DNA from: Candidatus Gastranaerophilales bacterium
Lineage (GTDB): Bacteria > Cyanobacteriota > Vampirovibrionia > Gastranaerophilales > Gastranaerophilaceae
Assembly: GCA_944324235.1 (NCBI GenBank)
Contig: CALUVN010000024.1
Span: 1-33,475 of the forward strand
DNA length: 33,475 bases
Direction: 5' to 3'
The position numbers and the translations under genes were made by a program. The notes beneath the pieces were generated by a model. It saw only the letters and a list, made by a program, of their open reading frames with translations. It made no database searches and was not told the origin of the DNA. Positions 16,536 to 23,656 of this stretch are shown here, piece by piece (the stretch's first letter is position 1; every line of letters starts with the position of its first letter).

Positions 16536-18641
16536 TTGGTTAATAGAATTTTTGCACTAATATTATCGTTGCTGCTTATAGTAAATCCAATGCTTATTAC
16601 GCCAGTATTTGCAGAAGATACACCCCGGAATATAGAAGCCAATAATCCAGATTCGGAAATACTGAAAGAGACAAATACAATCGTATCTCCGCAAATAGAA
16701 AAAGAACTAAAAGAGCATATAAGCAAAGTATATGGTGATGATAAATCAGATGAAATTTATGAAAATGTATTAAAAATAATAGAAGAGACTAAAAACCAGC
16801 GTCCGCAAACACTGGTTAATGAAGACTTCAACAGAAGTTCTGACTGGTATAAAGATGAAATTGTTTATATGTTTTACGCTGATCAATTCGGTGTAAATGA
16901 CAATAATCAGCCGTCAACATTCAAAAATACAATCAAAATGCTGGATTATTTAAAGACTCTCGGTGTAACCACTATTTATATACTGCCGTTTGCGGATTCC
17001 CCTATGAATGACTCGGGTTTTGACGTTCGCAACCCCCGCAATGTCCGCGAAAATTTAGGAGGAATGAAGGAATTTAAAGAATTTTTAGATGCAGCGCATC
17101 AGTACGGGTTTAAAGTTAAGGCCGACTTGGTGTTAAACCACCTTTCCGACCAGCACCAGTGGTTTCAGGATGCGCTAAAAGGAGATGTCAGCAAACTTGA
17201 TAACTTCGTAGTAAAAGAAAAAATGCCTGAATATACAACATATAAAGATGAAAAATTAGGTTTTGTTGCAGAATACAAAGAAGAAGACGGTTCGATTTCC
17301 AAAAGAAGAATTATATTCCCTGAAATTTCTGATTCGCATTACAGAAAAGTAACAATCAACGGCAGAGATTACTATTTGTACCATACCTTTTATCCTTTTC
17401 AGCTTGATATCAACTGGGAAAATCCCGAAGTTATGTATTATGCCCTTGGAACGGTTGCATACTGGGCCAATTTAGGCATAGATATTTTCAGATTTGATGC
17501 AATACCGTATCTTATAAAAGAAAACGGGACAAACGCAGAAAATTTGCCTAAAACACATGAAATAATTAAGATTATAAGTTTATTTATACAAGCGACAGCT
17601 CCACGTTCGGTTATACAGGCAGAAGCTTGCCAGACCCCGAAAAATATCCTGCCATACTTCGGAACAGAAAGAAAACTTGTTACTAATATCAACGGAAAAG
17701 AAAAAGAATTTATCAGAACAGATGAATTCCAAATTGCATATCACTTTCCGTATATGCCGGCAATATGGGCATCACTCGTATCTGCAGACAACAAATATTT
17801 TTGGAAAGCGCACAAACAAACACCTGAAATTCCTGACACTGCTACATGGGCAATATTTTTACGAGTACACGATGAATTAACACTTGAAATGGTAAACGAA
17901 AAAACAAGAGAATTGATTTATGACGATCTTGAACCAAAAGGCGCTGAATTCAGGAAAGGATTTGGCGTTAGCGGAAGAATGGCAAATTTTCTTGATAATA
18001 ATACCGACAGAATTGGAATGGCTTTTTCCATACTATTGTCACTGCCAGGAATTCCAATAATATACTATGGTGACGAAATTGGCAGTCAAAACAACTATAC
18101 TTACGCTCAAAGATTTGCAAAACTTAGAGAGCTTAAGCAGCGCGCAAAAAATAAAGATAAAAACAAAGTTGAAATGCTAAGCTATTTTGACAGCCGAGAT
18201 ATAAACAGGGGTGCTATTAAAAGAAGAACTTTCTATAACGCAACACGTGCGGAAAATTCTTTTGAGGGGAGAGTATTCAAAAAAGTTAAGCAGCTGATTG
18301 AAGTAAGGAAAAAATATCCTGTAATTGCCCGCGGAGATTTCACTCAAATAAAGACTAACGCTCCGGAAATTTTCGCATATATGAGAACGCTGGGAGATGA
18401 ACAGATTATCATTATCAATAACCTGTCTGATCACAGAACCGTTGCCGAATTAAATATTCCTAATATTCCGTGGTGGAAAAAAGATGATGATGTTTATCTC
18501 TTAGACTTGCTGAACAACAGAAAAAGACGGGTAAACTACTCAAAACCTGCAAAAAATTTAATCATGAGGCTTAAACCTTATGATTCTGTATGGTTTAAAG
18601 TCGAAAAACTTTCAGCCGTCGAAAATAGCAAAGAAAATTAA
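16536..18641 (+). CDS. Secreted GH13 enzyme related to trehalose synthase / alpha-amylase
   Basis: The 702-residue protein starts at a TTG with an SD. An alternative ATG at 16512 would add KKIRGYK, and the open frame reaches back to 16458. Residues 1-26 form a signal peptide ending PVFA before ED. The GH13 regions are complete: I DLVLNH (D197, H202), II FRFDAIPY (nucleophile D321), III QAEA (E363), IV VHDELTLE (H445, D446). The segments FRFDAIPYLI followed by NGTNAENLPKTHE, HDELTLEMV, and SDQHQWFQDA closely resemble trehalose synthase/maltose glucosyltransferase (TreS) rather than ordinary amylases. A linker of about 70 residues lies between signal and catalytic domain. Either glucan hydrolysis outside the cytoplasm or disaccharide isomerisation is possible. 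Its stop overlaps the convergent gene as TTAA. Confidence 0.88.
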   Translation: MVNRIFALILSLLLIVNPMLITPVFAEDTPRNIEANNPDSEILKETNTIVSPQIEKELKEHISKVYGDDKSDEIYENVLKIIEETKNQRPQTLVNEDFNRSSDWYKDEIVYMFYADQFGVNDNNQPSTFKNTIKMLDYLKTLGVTTIYILPFADSPMNDSGFDVRNPRNVRENLGGMKEFKEFLDAAHQYGFKVKADLVLNHLSDQHQWFQDALKGDVSKLDNFVVKEKMPEYTTYKDEKLGFVAEYKEEDGSISKRRIIFPEISDSHYRKVTINGRDYYLYHTFYPFQLDINWENPEVMYYALGTVAYWANLGIDIFRFDAIPYLIKENGTNAENLPKTHEIIKIISLFIQATAPRSVIQAEACQTPKNILPYFGTERKLVTNINGKEKEFIRTDEFQIAYHFPYMPAIWASLVSADNKYFWKAHKQTPEIPDTATWAIFLRVHDELTLEMVNEKTRELIYDDLEPKGAEFRKGFGVSGRMANFLDNNTDRIGMAFSILLSLPGIPIIYYGDEIGSQNNYTYAQRFAKLRELKQRAKNKDKNKVEMLSYFDSRDINRGAIKRRTFYNATRAENSFEGRVFKKVKQLIEVRKKYPVIARGDFTQIKTNAPEIFAYMRTLGDEQIIIINNLSDHRTVAELNIPNIPWWKKDDDVYLLDLLNNRKRRVNYSKPAKNLIMRLKPYDSVWFKVEKLSAVENSKEN

Positions 18642-19369
18642 TTAGTCTGTCCTGCTCTGTAACCGCACCAGGCTGCAACTACAGGAAGAATATTTTCTAT
18701 TTTGACATGCTGAAGCCATGATGCAGTTTTTCTGCTTGTAGTTTCTACAGCTTCACCAACAGCGCCGGCTTTTTTAGGCTTTAGTATTACAAAAACGCCC
18801 AGCGCATCATCAATATTTGCAAGAGCATCTTTGAACCCGAGTTTTCTGTCCGTAACTTTATTGTGAGGGTCTGTAATTTTATTTGTAAGATTAGAAGCTA
18901 GCTGCATGCCGAGTAACAGACCAACAACAGTCATAGAACCTTTAACTATAGGGGTATTATATTTAGCGCTGGATGAAAGCATTTTTATACCACCTGTAAC
19001 CAGAGCTGCAGGGAGCGCAGAGTTTAAGAATTGGAATAAGCCTTCAGCGCGTTTTTCTTTCTTATCTTCTTTAGAAGCACCGATACTGCCGACCGCAACA
19101 CCGCCTGTAATAGCTGAAGCCGCAAGCCCTATAAGTTCTCCTAGTCCGTATTCAATATTCCAAGGTTTGACATGCTGTTTTTTTGCCATGACAGCAACAG
19201 CGGCAGTAGCTCCGAGAGCAGCACCGACAACAGCTTTAGTTTTGGTAAATGTATCAGATTTTACCTTGTTGTGGTAACGGAACGTTCTCTTCGTTTTCGG
19301 GTCACTTTGACAAAAAGGTAAAAAGACATTTGGGATATTTGGACTAAGATTGTTTACTATTAATGTCAT
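18638..19369 (-). CDS. Unknown Ala/Gly-rich small membrane protein
   Basis: This 243-residue protein is not recognised. It has a polar N terminus (MTLIVNNLSPNIPNVF), then about four hydrophobic Ala/Gly-rich segments: near 45-60 (AVVGAALGATAAVAVMA), 75-95 (IGLAASAITGGVAVGSIG), 120-140 and 150-170. A last hydrophobic stretch near the C terminus reads ILPVVAAWCGYRAG. Basic loops such as KEDKKEKR separate them. I chose ATG 19369, since TATAAT lies exactly six bases upstream. A longer start at 19387 would overlap that promoter. Its texture resembles the 28577 protein, but homology is unproven. Confidence 0.7.
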   Translation of the reverse strand: MTLIVNNLSPNIPNVFLPFCQSDPKTKRTFRYHNKVKSDTFTKTKAVVGAALGATAAVAVMAKKQHVKPWNIEYGLGELIGLAASAITGGVAVGSIGASKEDKKEKRAEGLFQFLNSALPAALVTGGIKMLSSSAKYNTPIVKGSMTVVGLLLGMQLASNLTNKITDPHNKVTDRKLGFKDALANIDDALGVFVILKPKKAGAVGEAVETTSRKTASWLQHVKIENILPVVAAWCGYRAGQTN

Positions 19370-19375
19370 ATAAGT

Positions 19376-19381
19376 ATTATA
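19376..19381 (-). promoter_or_regulatory. Candidate -10 element giving a leaderless transcript
   Basis: On the minus strand TATAAT (19381-19376) is followed by six bases (19375-19370) and the ATG at 19369. No SD is present. The gap to the tRNA-Val promoter is short, so the two divergent promoters lie back to back. Confidence 0.5.
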
Positions 19382-19410
19382 ACCCAAACAAAAAATTTTT
19401 TGCCATAGGG

Positions 19411-19438
19411 TTGACAGGGAAAATTTATTTGATAGGAT
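19411..19438 (+). promoter_or_regulatory. Promoter of tRNA-Val
   Basis: A perfect -35 TTGACA (19411-19416) and TAGGAT (19433-19438) are separated by 16 bases. The expected start, near 19445, is just upstream of the mature tRNA 5' end at 19453. Confidence 0.6.
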
Positions 19439-19452
19439 AATAAATGTGGCAA

Positions 19453-19528
19453 GGGCGTTTAGCTCAGTTGGTAGAGCGTCTCCCTTACAAGGAGAGGGTC
19501 AGAAGTTCGAGTCTTCTAACGCCCACCA
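19453..19528 (+). tRNA. tRNA-Val (anticodon UAC)
   Basis: This is a complete cloverleaf. Acceptor GGGCGTT pairs with AACGCCC, followed by discriminator A and an encoded CCA. The D-arm is AGCTCAGTTGGTAGAGC. The anticodon stem TCTCC/GGAGA encloses the loop CTTACAA, giving anticodon UAC. The T-loop is GTTCGAGTC. Confidence 0.96.
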
Positions 19529-19529
19529 T

Positions 19530-19566
19530 AAAATACCAGATGACATTTGTTATCTGGTATTTTATT
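19530..19566 (+). terminator. Intrinsic terminator of tRNA-Val
   Basis: AAAATACCAGAT (19530-19541) pairs with ATCTGGTATTTT (19552-19563), a 12-bp stem with a 10-nt loop, ending in a T-rich run. It starts two bases after the encoded CCA. Confidence 0.85.
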
Positions 19567-19845
19567 ATGCGTCTTGATGATGAGAAGCTTATAGCCATAG
19601 CATCAATTGGGTTAGCCCCTAAAGGGGCATAAAATCAAGTTTCAAGCTTGTCTCAACGAATTTTGCAGCCAGTTCAGGATGACAAAAATTTTGGTTCGCT
19701 TTGTCAAACAAGTTCAGCATGACAGTTTATTTTATTTTCTTATGCGATATACGTTTGTTTAAAAAGGATATAGCGTTCTAAAAGCAAGACTGTGTCTGAT
19801 TTTTTGAGTTCTTCAATCAACTCTTTTATACAAGTTAAAAAGTTT
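19567..19845. repeat. Non-coding stretch with degenerate dispersed-repeat pieces
   Basis: No convincing gene is seen here. Two inverted pieces, AGTTCAGGATGACA (19671-19684) and AGTTCAGCATGACA (19711-19724), read on the minus strand as TGTCATCCTGAACT and TGTCATGCTGAACT. This is the TCATnCTGAAC core of intergenic repeats common in many bacterial genomes. A third related piece, TCATACTGAGCG, lies at 30328. A small GCCCCT/AGGGGC hairpin sits at 19615-19628. The region looks like decaying repeat debris between a tRNA and a tRNA remnant. Confidence 0.5.
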
Positions 19846-19913
19846 GAACTTCGACGCTTTACCTCCACCATAAAAAGAGGTTAGGATATTTCCAAGCCTC
19901 TTTTTATTTTGCA
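19846..19913 (+). pseudogene. Remnant of a tRNA 3' end with its terminator
   Basis: GAACTTCGAC followed by CCTCCACCA (ending 19870) resembles the T-arm and CCA end of tRNA-Leu, but no matching acceptor 5' strand, D-arm or anticodon arm can be found upstream. From CCACCATAAAAAGAGG (19865-19880) to CCTCTTTTTATTTTGCAA (19897-19914), it copies the tRNA-Leu trailer at 75-124. Loop length is the same (16 nt) but loop sequence differs. The AAAAAGAGG/CCTCTTTTT stem is intact and can also terminate the minus-strand gene ending at 19920. Confidence 0.55.
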
Positions 19914-19919
19914 AAATAA

Positions 19920-20195
19920 TTATTTTTTATATATTTGTTTTGCTCGTTTAACTATACTGTTATATTCAGGTTTTAATAAAGTTGCAATTCTGTGCCAATT
20001 ATGAGCCATTTTGGCACAAAAACAAGCCAAACCGTAAGATATCATCAAATTAGGCAGTTGATGATTTTTTGCATTGCTTACCCCTATTACAAAATTCATC
20101 ACAGCAAGCGTACTTCCACAGAGTCTGCCCATTTTGGCTTTTTTATATTTCCTTGTAACCATAAATTTGCTGGTGTCTATTTGTCCAACTTTCAT
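19920..20195 (-). CDS. Small unknown protein with a hydrophobic centre
   Basis: This is a 91-residue basic protein of unknown function. AAAGGAAAG precedes the ATG on the minus strand. The N terminus, MKVGQIDTSKFMVTRKYKK, is followed by a hydrophobic segment with Gly/Ala around residues 25-42 and another near 48-63. The tail is basic and amphipathic. A membrane-associated location is possible. No domain is recognised. It is flanked by terminators and has no operon partner. Confidence 0.6.
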   Translation of the reverse strand: MKVGQIDTSKFMVTRKYKKAKMGRLCGSTLAVMNFVIGVSNAKNHQLPNLMISYGLACFCAKMAHNWHRIATLLKPEYNSIVKRAKQIYKK

Positions 20196-20254
20196 ATCTT
20201 TCCTTTGTTTTTGATGTTACAGGAATATATAAAAAAGAAAAAAATTATTTTTTG

Positions 20255-20290
20255 TTATTTAAAAATCCCTAAATTAATAGGGATTTTAAA
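20255..20290 (-). terminator. Terminator of the nitroreductase locus
   Basis: AAAATCCCT (20262-20270) pairs with AGGGATTTT (20279-20287) around an 8-nt loop. On the minus strand the stem directly follows the nitroreductase stop and runs into TTTTTAAATAAC. Confidence 0.6.
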
Positions 20291-20803
20291 TTATATAAAA
20301 TTAACTGTATCTTTCAGTTCAAATCGCTCAAAGTGCCTTGGATTAGGTTCTGCGCCCTCTGCAGGATAACCTATAGGTAATATTGCGACAGGAATTATAT
20401 TTTCAGGGAGTTCAAATTCTCTAACTACAGCCTCGGGATCGAAATGTCCTACCCATGTTGTACCAAGTCCAAGATTTGCTGTTTCAAGCATCATTTGAGT
20501 TGTAACAATTGCTGCGTCAACTGCACCCATATCATAGTTATCGTATTTACGTTTCCAGCTTACAGTATTATCGTAGCAAATTATCAAGGCTACAGGGGCA
20601 TCAAAATGGTAACGTGTACAATTTTTCAGCTTATCTAAAGCGTCTTTGCTTTTAAGTACTCAAATTCTTTGGGGCTGGAAATTAACAGCAGTAGGTGCAA
20701 CGCGGCCGGCTTCAAGAATTTGGTTTAACTTATCATCCTCTACCGGCTTGTCACTAAACATTCTTACAGAATAACGCGCTTTTAATAAATTCATCAAATC
20801 CAT
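20291..20803 (-). pseudogene. Nitroreductase-family gene interrupted by one in-frame TGA
   Basis: Reading from the ATG at 20803 (AAGGAGAG upstream) gives an FMN-dependent nitroreductase of about 170 codons. The N-terminal ARYSVRMFSDKPVEDDKL matches the family's FMN-binding start, and APTAVNFQPQRI precedes a TGA at codon 48 (20662-20660). The same frame then continues without any shift as VLKSKDALDKLKNC to the family's C-terminal half: DMGAVDAAIVTTQMMLETANLGLGTTWVG and ILPIGYPAEG. Family members usually have an aromatic residue at this site, so a TGG-to-TGA or similar change is likely. TGA ends rimM, the zinc-ribbon gene and the 30037 gene normally, so global recoding is unlikely. It is a recent nonsense pseudogene, a sequencing error or a read-through case. 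Confidence 0.85.
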
Positions 20804-20844
20804 ATAAATCTCTCCTTATTTTTTATAATTATAGCATAATTTTA

Positions 20845-20859
20845 TGTTATTATGCACTT
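20845..20859 (+). promoter_or_regulatory. Extended -10 element giving leaderless rlmD-like transcript
   Basis: TGTTATTAT (20845-20853) is an extended -10 (TGn plus TATTAT). Exactly six bases later comes the ATG at 20860. There is no SD in between, so the expected transcription start coincides with the start codon. Confidence 0.6.
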
Positions 20860-22209
20860 ATGAAGCAAGACGATGAACTTACAGTAACAATAGAAGGATT
20901 TTCCAATCTCGGATACGGAATTGCCCGCGATAACGGGTTTGTAATTTTTGTTGAAAATTCCTGTCCGCAAGATGTCGTAAAAATTAAGCTGACAAAAGTT
21001 ACTAAAAATTATGCAAATGCCGATGTCACAGAAATAATTACGCCATCCCCATACAGAGTAAAACCTTTCTGTGCGTTGCAAAAAGTCTGCGGTGCATGCC
21101 AGCTTCAGTTTATAGATTATGATTATCAGCTTGAACTCAAAAGACAAATAACAGAAGAAGCTATTCATCATATCGCAGGGCTGGATATAGAAATTCCCCT
21201 AACAATCGCAAGCCCGCAAATAAAAGAATACCGTCATAAAGTCCAATACCCTGTTGCGGAAACAAAAGTTTCTAAAAGACTTCTTGCCGGTTACTACAAA
21301 CAAAAAACACACGAAATAGTAAATATAAAATACTGTCCTATTCAACCTGTAATTTGTGATGAAATTATTGAATTTATACGAGAAAATGCGCCGAAATTTT
21401 GTGTATCAGGCTATAACGAAAAGAAACATACAGGCGACCTGCGCCACGTTGTTTTAAGATGCTCGGCATCTACAGGTAAAGTACTCGTAACACTTGTCGT
21501 TAATTCAACAAAAGTTTTTGAAAATTTGAAAAACTTTGCAAACATAATTTATGAACAAATTCCGCAAGTTGTCGGCGTTTGCGTAAACTTTAACCCGCAA
21601 AAAACAAATGTAATTCTTGGTAAAAAATCAGAATGCATCTGCGGAGAAGACTTCGTTGAAGAAAATATTCTGGATAAAACTTTCAAAATCGGGTCTAACA
21701 CTTTCTTTCAAGTTAACCCGAAAAGCGCTGAAAATATCTTTCGCTATGTGAAAGATTATATTAAAAATAATCTGCAAGATGCCGTTGTTTTAGATGCTTA
21801 TGCAGGTGTGACATCTTTTGGAATTTGTATTTCTGATGTTTGTAAACAGATTGTGAGCGTAGAAGAAAATTCTGAATCAGTGCGGCTCGGAGAAAAAATT
21901 GCAAAAGAAAACGGGATTACAAATATAGAATTTCACAGCGGAGATGCTGCCGAATTTTTCAAAAACGAAACCAGAAAATTCGATGCAGTAATCCTTGATC
22001 CGCCGAGAAAAGGATGCACTAAAGAATCTTTAGACGAAGCTTTCAGGCTTTCTAAAGGGCTTATTATTTATGTAAGCTGCAACCCTGCGACATTAGCCAG
22101 AGATTTAAAAATCCTTACAGAAAAAGGCTGCCGCGTTAAAAGCATCCAGCCTTTTGATATGTTCTGCCATACTTATCATGTGGAAAATGTTGCGATTATA
22201 TCTAAATAA
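20860..22209 (+). CDS. rlmD: 23S rRNA (uracil-5-)-methyltransferase, TrmA/RlmD family
   Basis: This SAM-dependent m5U methyltransferase has 449 residues. A TRAM domain (about 4-60, with EGFSNLGYGIARDNGFVIFV) leads. Four cysteines for a 4Fe-4S cluster follow: C71, C77 and C80 with RumA-like spacing, and C159. The catalytic domain has FFQVNP, DAYAGVTSFGI, ILDPPRKGC, nucleophile C407 in SCNPATLARD and E442 in HVEN. The C407-E442 spacing equals that of E. coli RumA. The family includes RlmC, RlmD and RlmCD, so the target uridine (U1939, U747 or both) cannot be assigned. Its stop directly abuts that of the convergent RelA/SpoT-like gene. Confidence 0.92.
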   Translation: MKQDDELTVTIEGFSNLGYGIARDNGFVIFVENSCPQDVVKIKLTKVTKNYANADVTEIITPSPYRVKPFCALQKVCGACQLQFIDYDYQLELKRQITEEAIHHIAGLDIEIPLTIASPQIKEYRHKVQYPVAETKVSKRLLAGYYKQKTHEIVNIKYCPIQPVICDEIIEFIRENAPKFCVSGYNEKKHTGDLRHVVLRCSASTGKVLVTLVVNSTKVFENLKNFANIIYEQIPQVVGVCVNFNPQKTNVILGKKSECICGEDFVEENILDKTFKIGSNTFFQVNPKSAENIFRYVKDYIKNNLQDAVVLDAYAGVTSFGICISDVCKQIVSVEENSESVRLGEKIAKENGITNIEFHSGDAAEFFKNETRKFDAVILDPPRKGCTKESLDEAFRLSKGLIIYVSCNPATLARDLKILTEKGCRVKSIQPFDMFCHTYHVENVAIISK

Positions 22210-23445
22210 CTATTTCTCGCCAAATTTTTCAATAGTAGCTTTCAACATTTCCTGTGCTTTTGCAATAGTTGAAATATCTTCTGCTTCCATTACATCTAAT
22301 CTATCCATATAAAAACGCTTACGCTCTTTTATTTCATCAGAAGTTATGGTTTTATCATCACGTAACTTATATTCATTTGATTGTTCAATTAAATTTTTAA
22401 CATACTCATCAGATTTAAATTTTTGTCTAGCGTCTTTATAGTATAGAGGAATTTTTTGTCTGATACCTGACATATACCCGTCTAGCATTTCACTATGCAT
22501 TTTACTAATTACAACAGGAAGTTTTTCTTCGCCTCTGAGTTTGGCATCTGCAATGTAAGCATTCATAAATAACGGTTTTGAGATGTCTTCCCGCAATCTT
22601 GTTTTTATCACATCAACATTATTTGCAATTCTTCTTCCCGGAGTTTTTTCCGGATACATCTTCTTTGTATCAATATGCAATTTACCCATCGTTCTGGCAA
22701 TATTGTATACATATTTAGATTCAAGTTCTTTTGCTTTTGCATAATGCGGACCGTATAGAATTATCAATTCTAACGGCTGTCTGTTTTCTTTTTTACCAAT
22801 TTTATTTGAGGGTACAAATCTCATCTGATAATCAGAATATGTGCTGCTGCGTGGTTTTGAAATTTCAGCTTTGCTCAAAAAAGGCCCCAAAATTTCTAAA
22901 TCTTCGGGTGTAATACCGTTTTGGCGGATTTCTAAATCAGGTTTTCTTACCCACTTGCCGGTTTCAGGATTTAAAGTTTTAATTACCGCTATTTCATAGC
23001 CTTCATCTTTCATCGTATCAATAAATTTTTTAAATGATTGAATATTCTGTTGATCAGTCCAGTAAACCGTACCTCGCACTGCATCCTGAACATATCCCTG
23101 TCTTTCTAATTTATCAATAAAAGATGCACGTGATTTTACAGGATGCTTACTGTTATAAACTTCATCATAAACAAATCCCTCATCAGAAAGTTTTTCACAT
23201 GCATTTTTTAAACCTATATGAAAATTTTTGGCAGACTCAATAAATTTACCTACCTGTGAAAGATATGACTGTTGTATTGCTTCTGCAATAACATTTGTAG
23301 ACTCTTTGGTATTTTTTCTTGCAGTAAATGATACTGTATCTGCGCTTAATCCGTTTAGATTTGAGTGCTGAGTACATCTGCTGTTTGTATTATATTTTTG
23401 TCTGCTTGCTAAAATTTGGAAATTAGGGGTAATAGTAAGATTCAT
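22210..23445 (-). CDS. RelA/SpoT-like nucleotidyltransferase domain protein with N-terminal F-x-A tag
   Basis: The 411-residue protein has an unstructured N terminus containing MNLTITPNF and VSFTARK (about 38-44), the local tag. The central part fits the RelA/SpoT synthetase fold: VKSRASFIDKL (103-112) resembles the ATP-site R-x-K-x-x-S-x-x-x-K motif. D121 with R124 in DAVRGTVYW, then SSTYSDYQMRF (200-210) at the G-x-x-D/Y step, and LELIIL with E226 followed by H234, K239 and Y245-Y247 match the E-[IL]-Q...H...Y end. No HD hydrolase, TGS or ACT domain is visible. A charged helical domain of about 160 residues follows. It could make (p)ppGpp, pyrophosphorylate another target as ToxSAS toxins do, or be inactive. 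GGAG precedes the ATG. Confidence 0.65.
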   Translation of the reverse strand: MNLTITPNFQILASRQKYNTNSRCTQHSNLNGLSADTVSFTARKNTKESTNVIAEAIQQSYLSQVGKFIESAKNFHIGLKNACEKLSDEGFVYDEVYNSKHPVKSRASFIDKLERQGYVQDAVRGTVYWTDQQNIQSFKKFIDTMKDEGYEIAVIKTLNPETGKWVRKPDLEIRQNGITPEDLEILGPFLSKAEISKPRSSTYSDYQMRFVPSNKIGKKENRQPLELIILYGPHYAKAKELESKYVYNIARTMGKLHIDTKKMYPEKTPGRRIANNVDVIKTRLREDISKPLFMNAYIADAKLRGEEKLPVVISKMHSEMLDGYMSGIRQKIPLYYKDARQKFKSDEYVKNLIEQSNEYKLRDDKTITSDEIKERKRFYMDRLDVMEAEDISTIAKAQEMLKATIEKFGEK

Positions 23446-23568
23446 AATATTTTCTCCATGAAGATAACCGTTTATATAACACCCGTGAATTTAAAATTTT
23501 ACGCAAAAAATAAAAAAACAACAGTAATCTTTACAATAATTTACAAATAAAAAATTTTGGCTGATTTT

Positions 23569-23594
23569 TTGTCAAAATCGTATGTTTGTATTAT
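23569..23594 (+). promoter_or_regulatory. Possible nifJ promoter
   Basis: TATTAT (23589-23594), preceded by TTG, is the best -10 upstream of nifJ. TTGTCA (23569-23574) lies 14 bases before it, shorter than optimal, so the -35 is uncertain. A start near 23601 gives a leader of about 55 bases with AAGGAGG. Confidence 0.35.
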
Positions 23595-23656
23595 CATGCA
23601 AGGGTATAGTTACAATTAAGTAATAGCGCATATTTAAATAAGGAGGTCAGTTAATT

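Noticed and set aside
19444-19632. Open frame across tRNA-Val
   Set aside because: It covers the complete tRNA and its terminator and encodes the tRNA arms as peptide; not a gene.
19740-19870. Complete third tRNA before the 19866 terminator
   Set aside because: No partner for the acceptor 3' strand and no anticodon arm could be found; only a T-arm/CCA remnant is supported.
20660-20662. TGA as selenocysteine or recoded tryptophan in the nitroreductase
   Set aside because: rimM, the zinc-ribbon gene and the 30037 gene end normally at TGA, and I see no evident selenocysteine insertion hairpin; a nonsense mutation is simpler.
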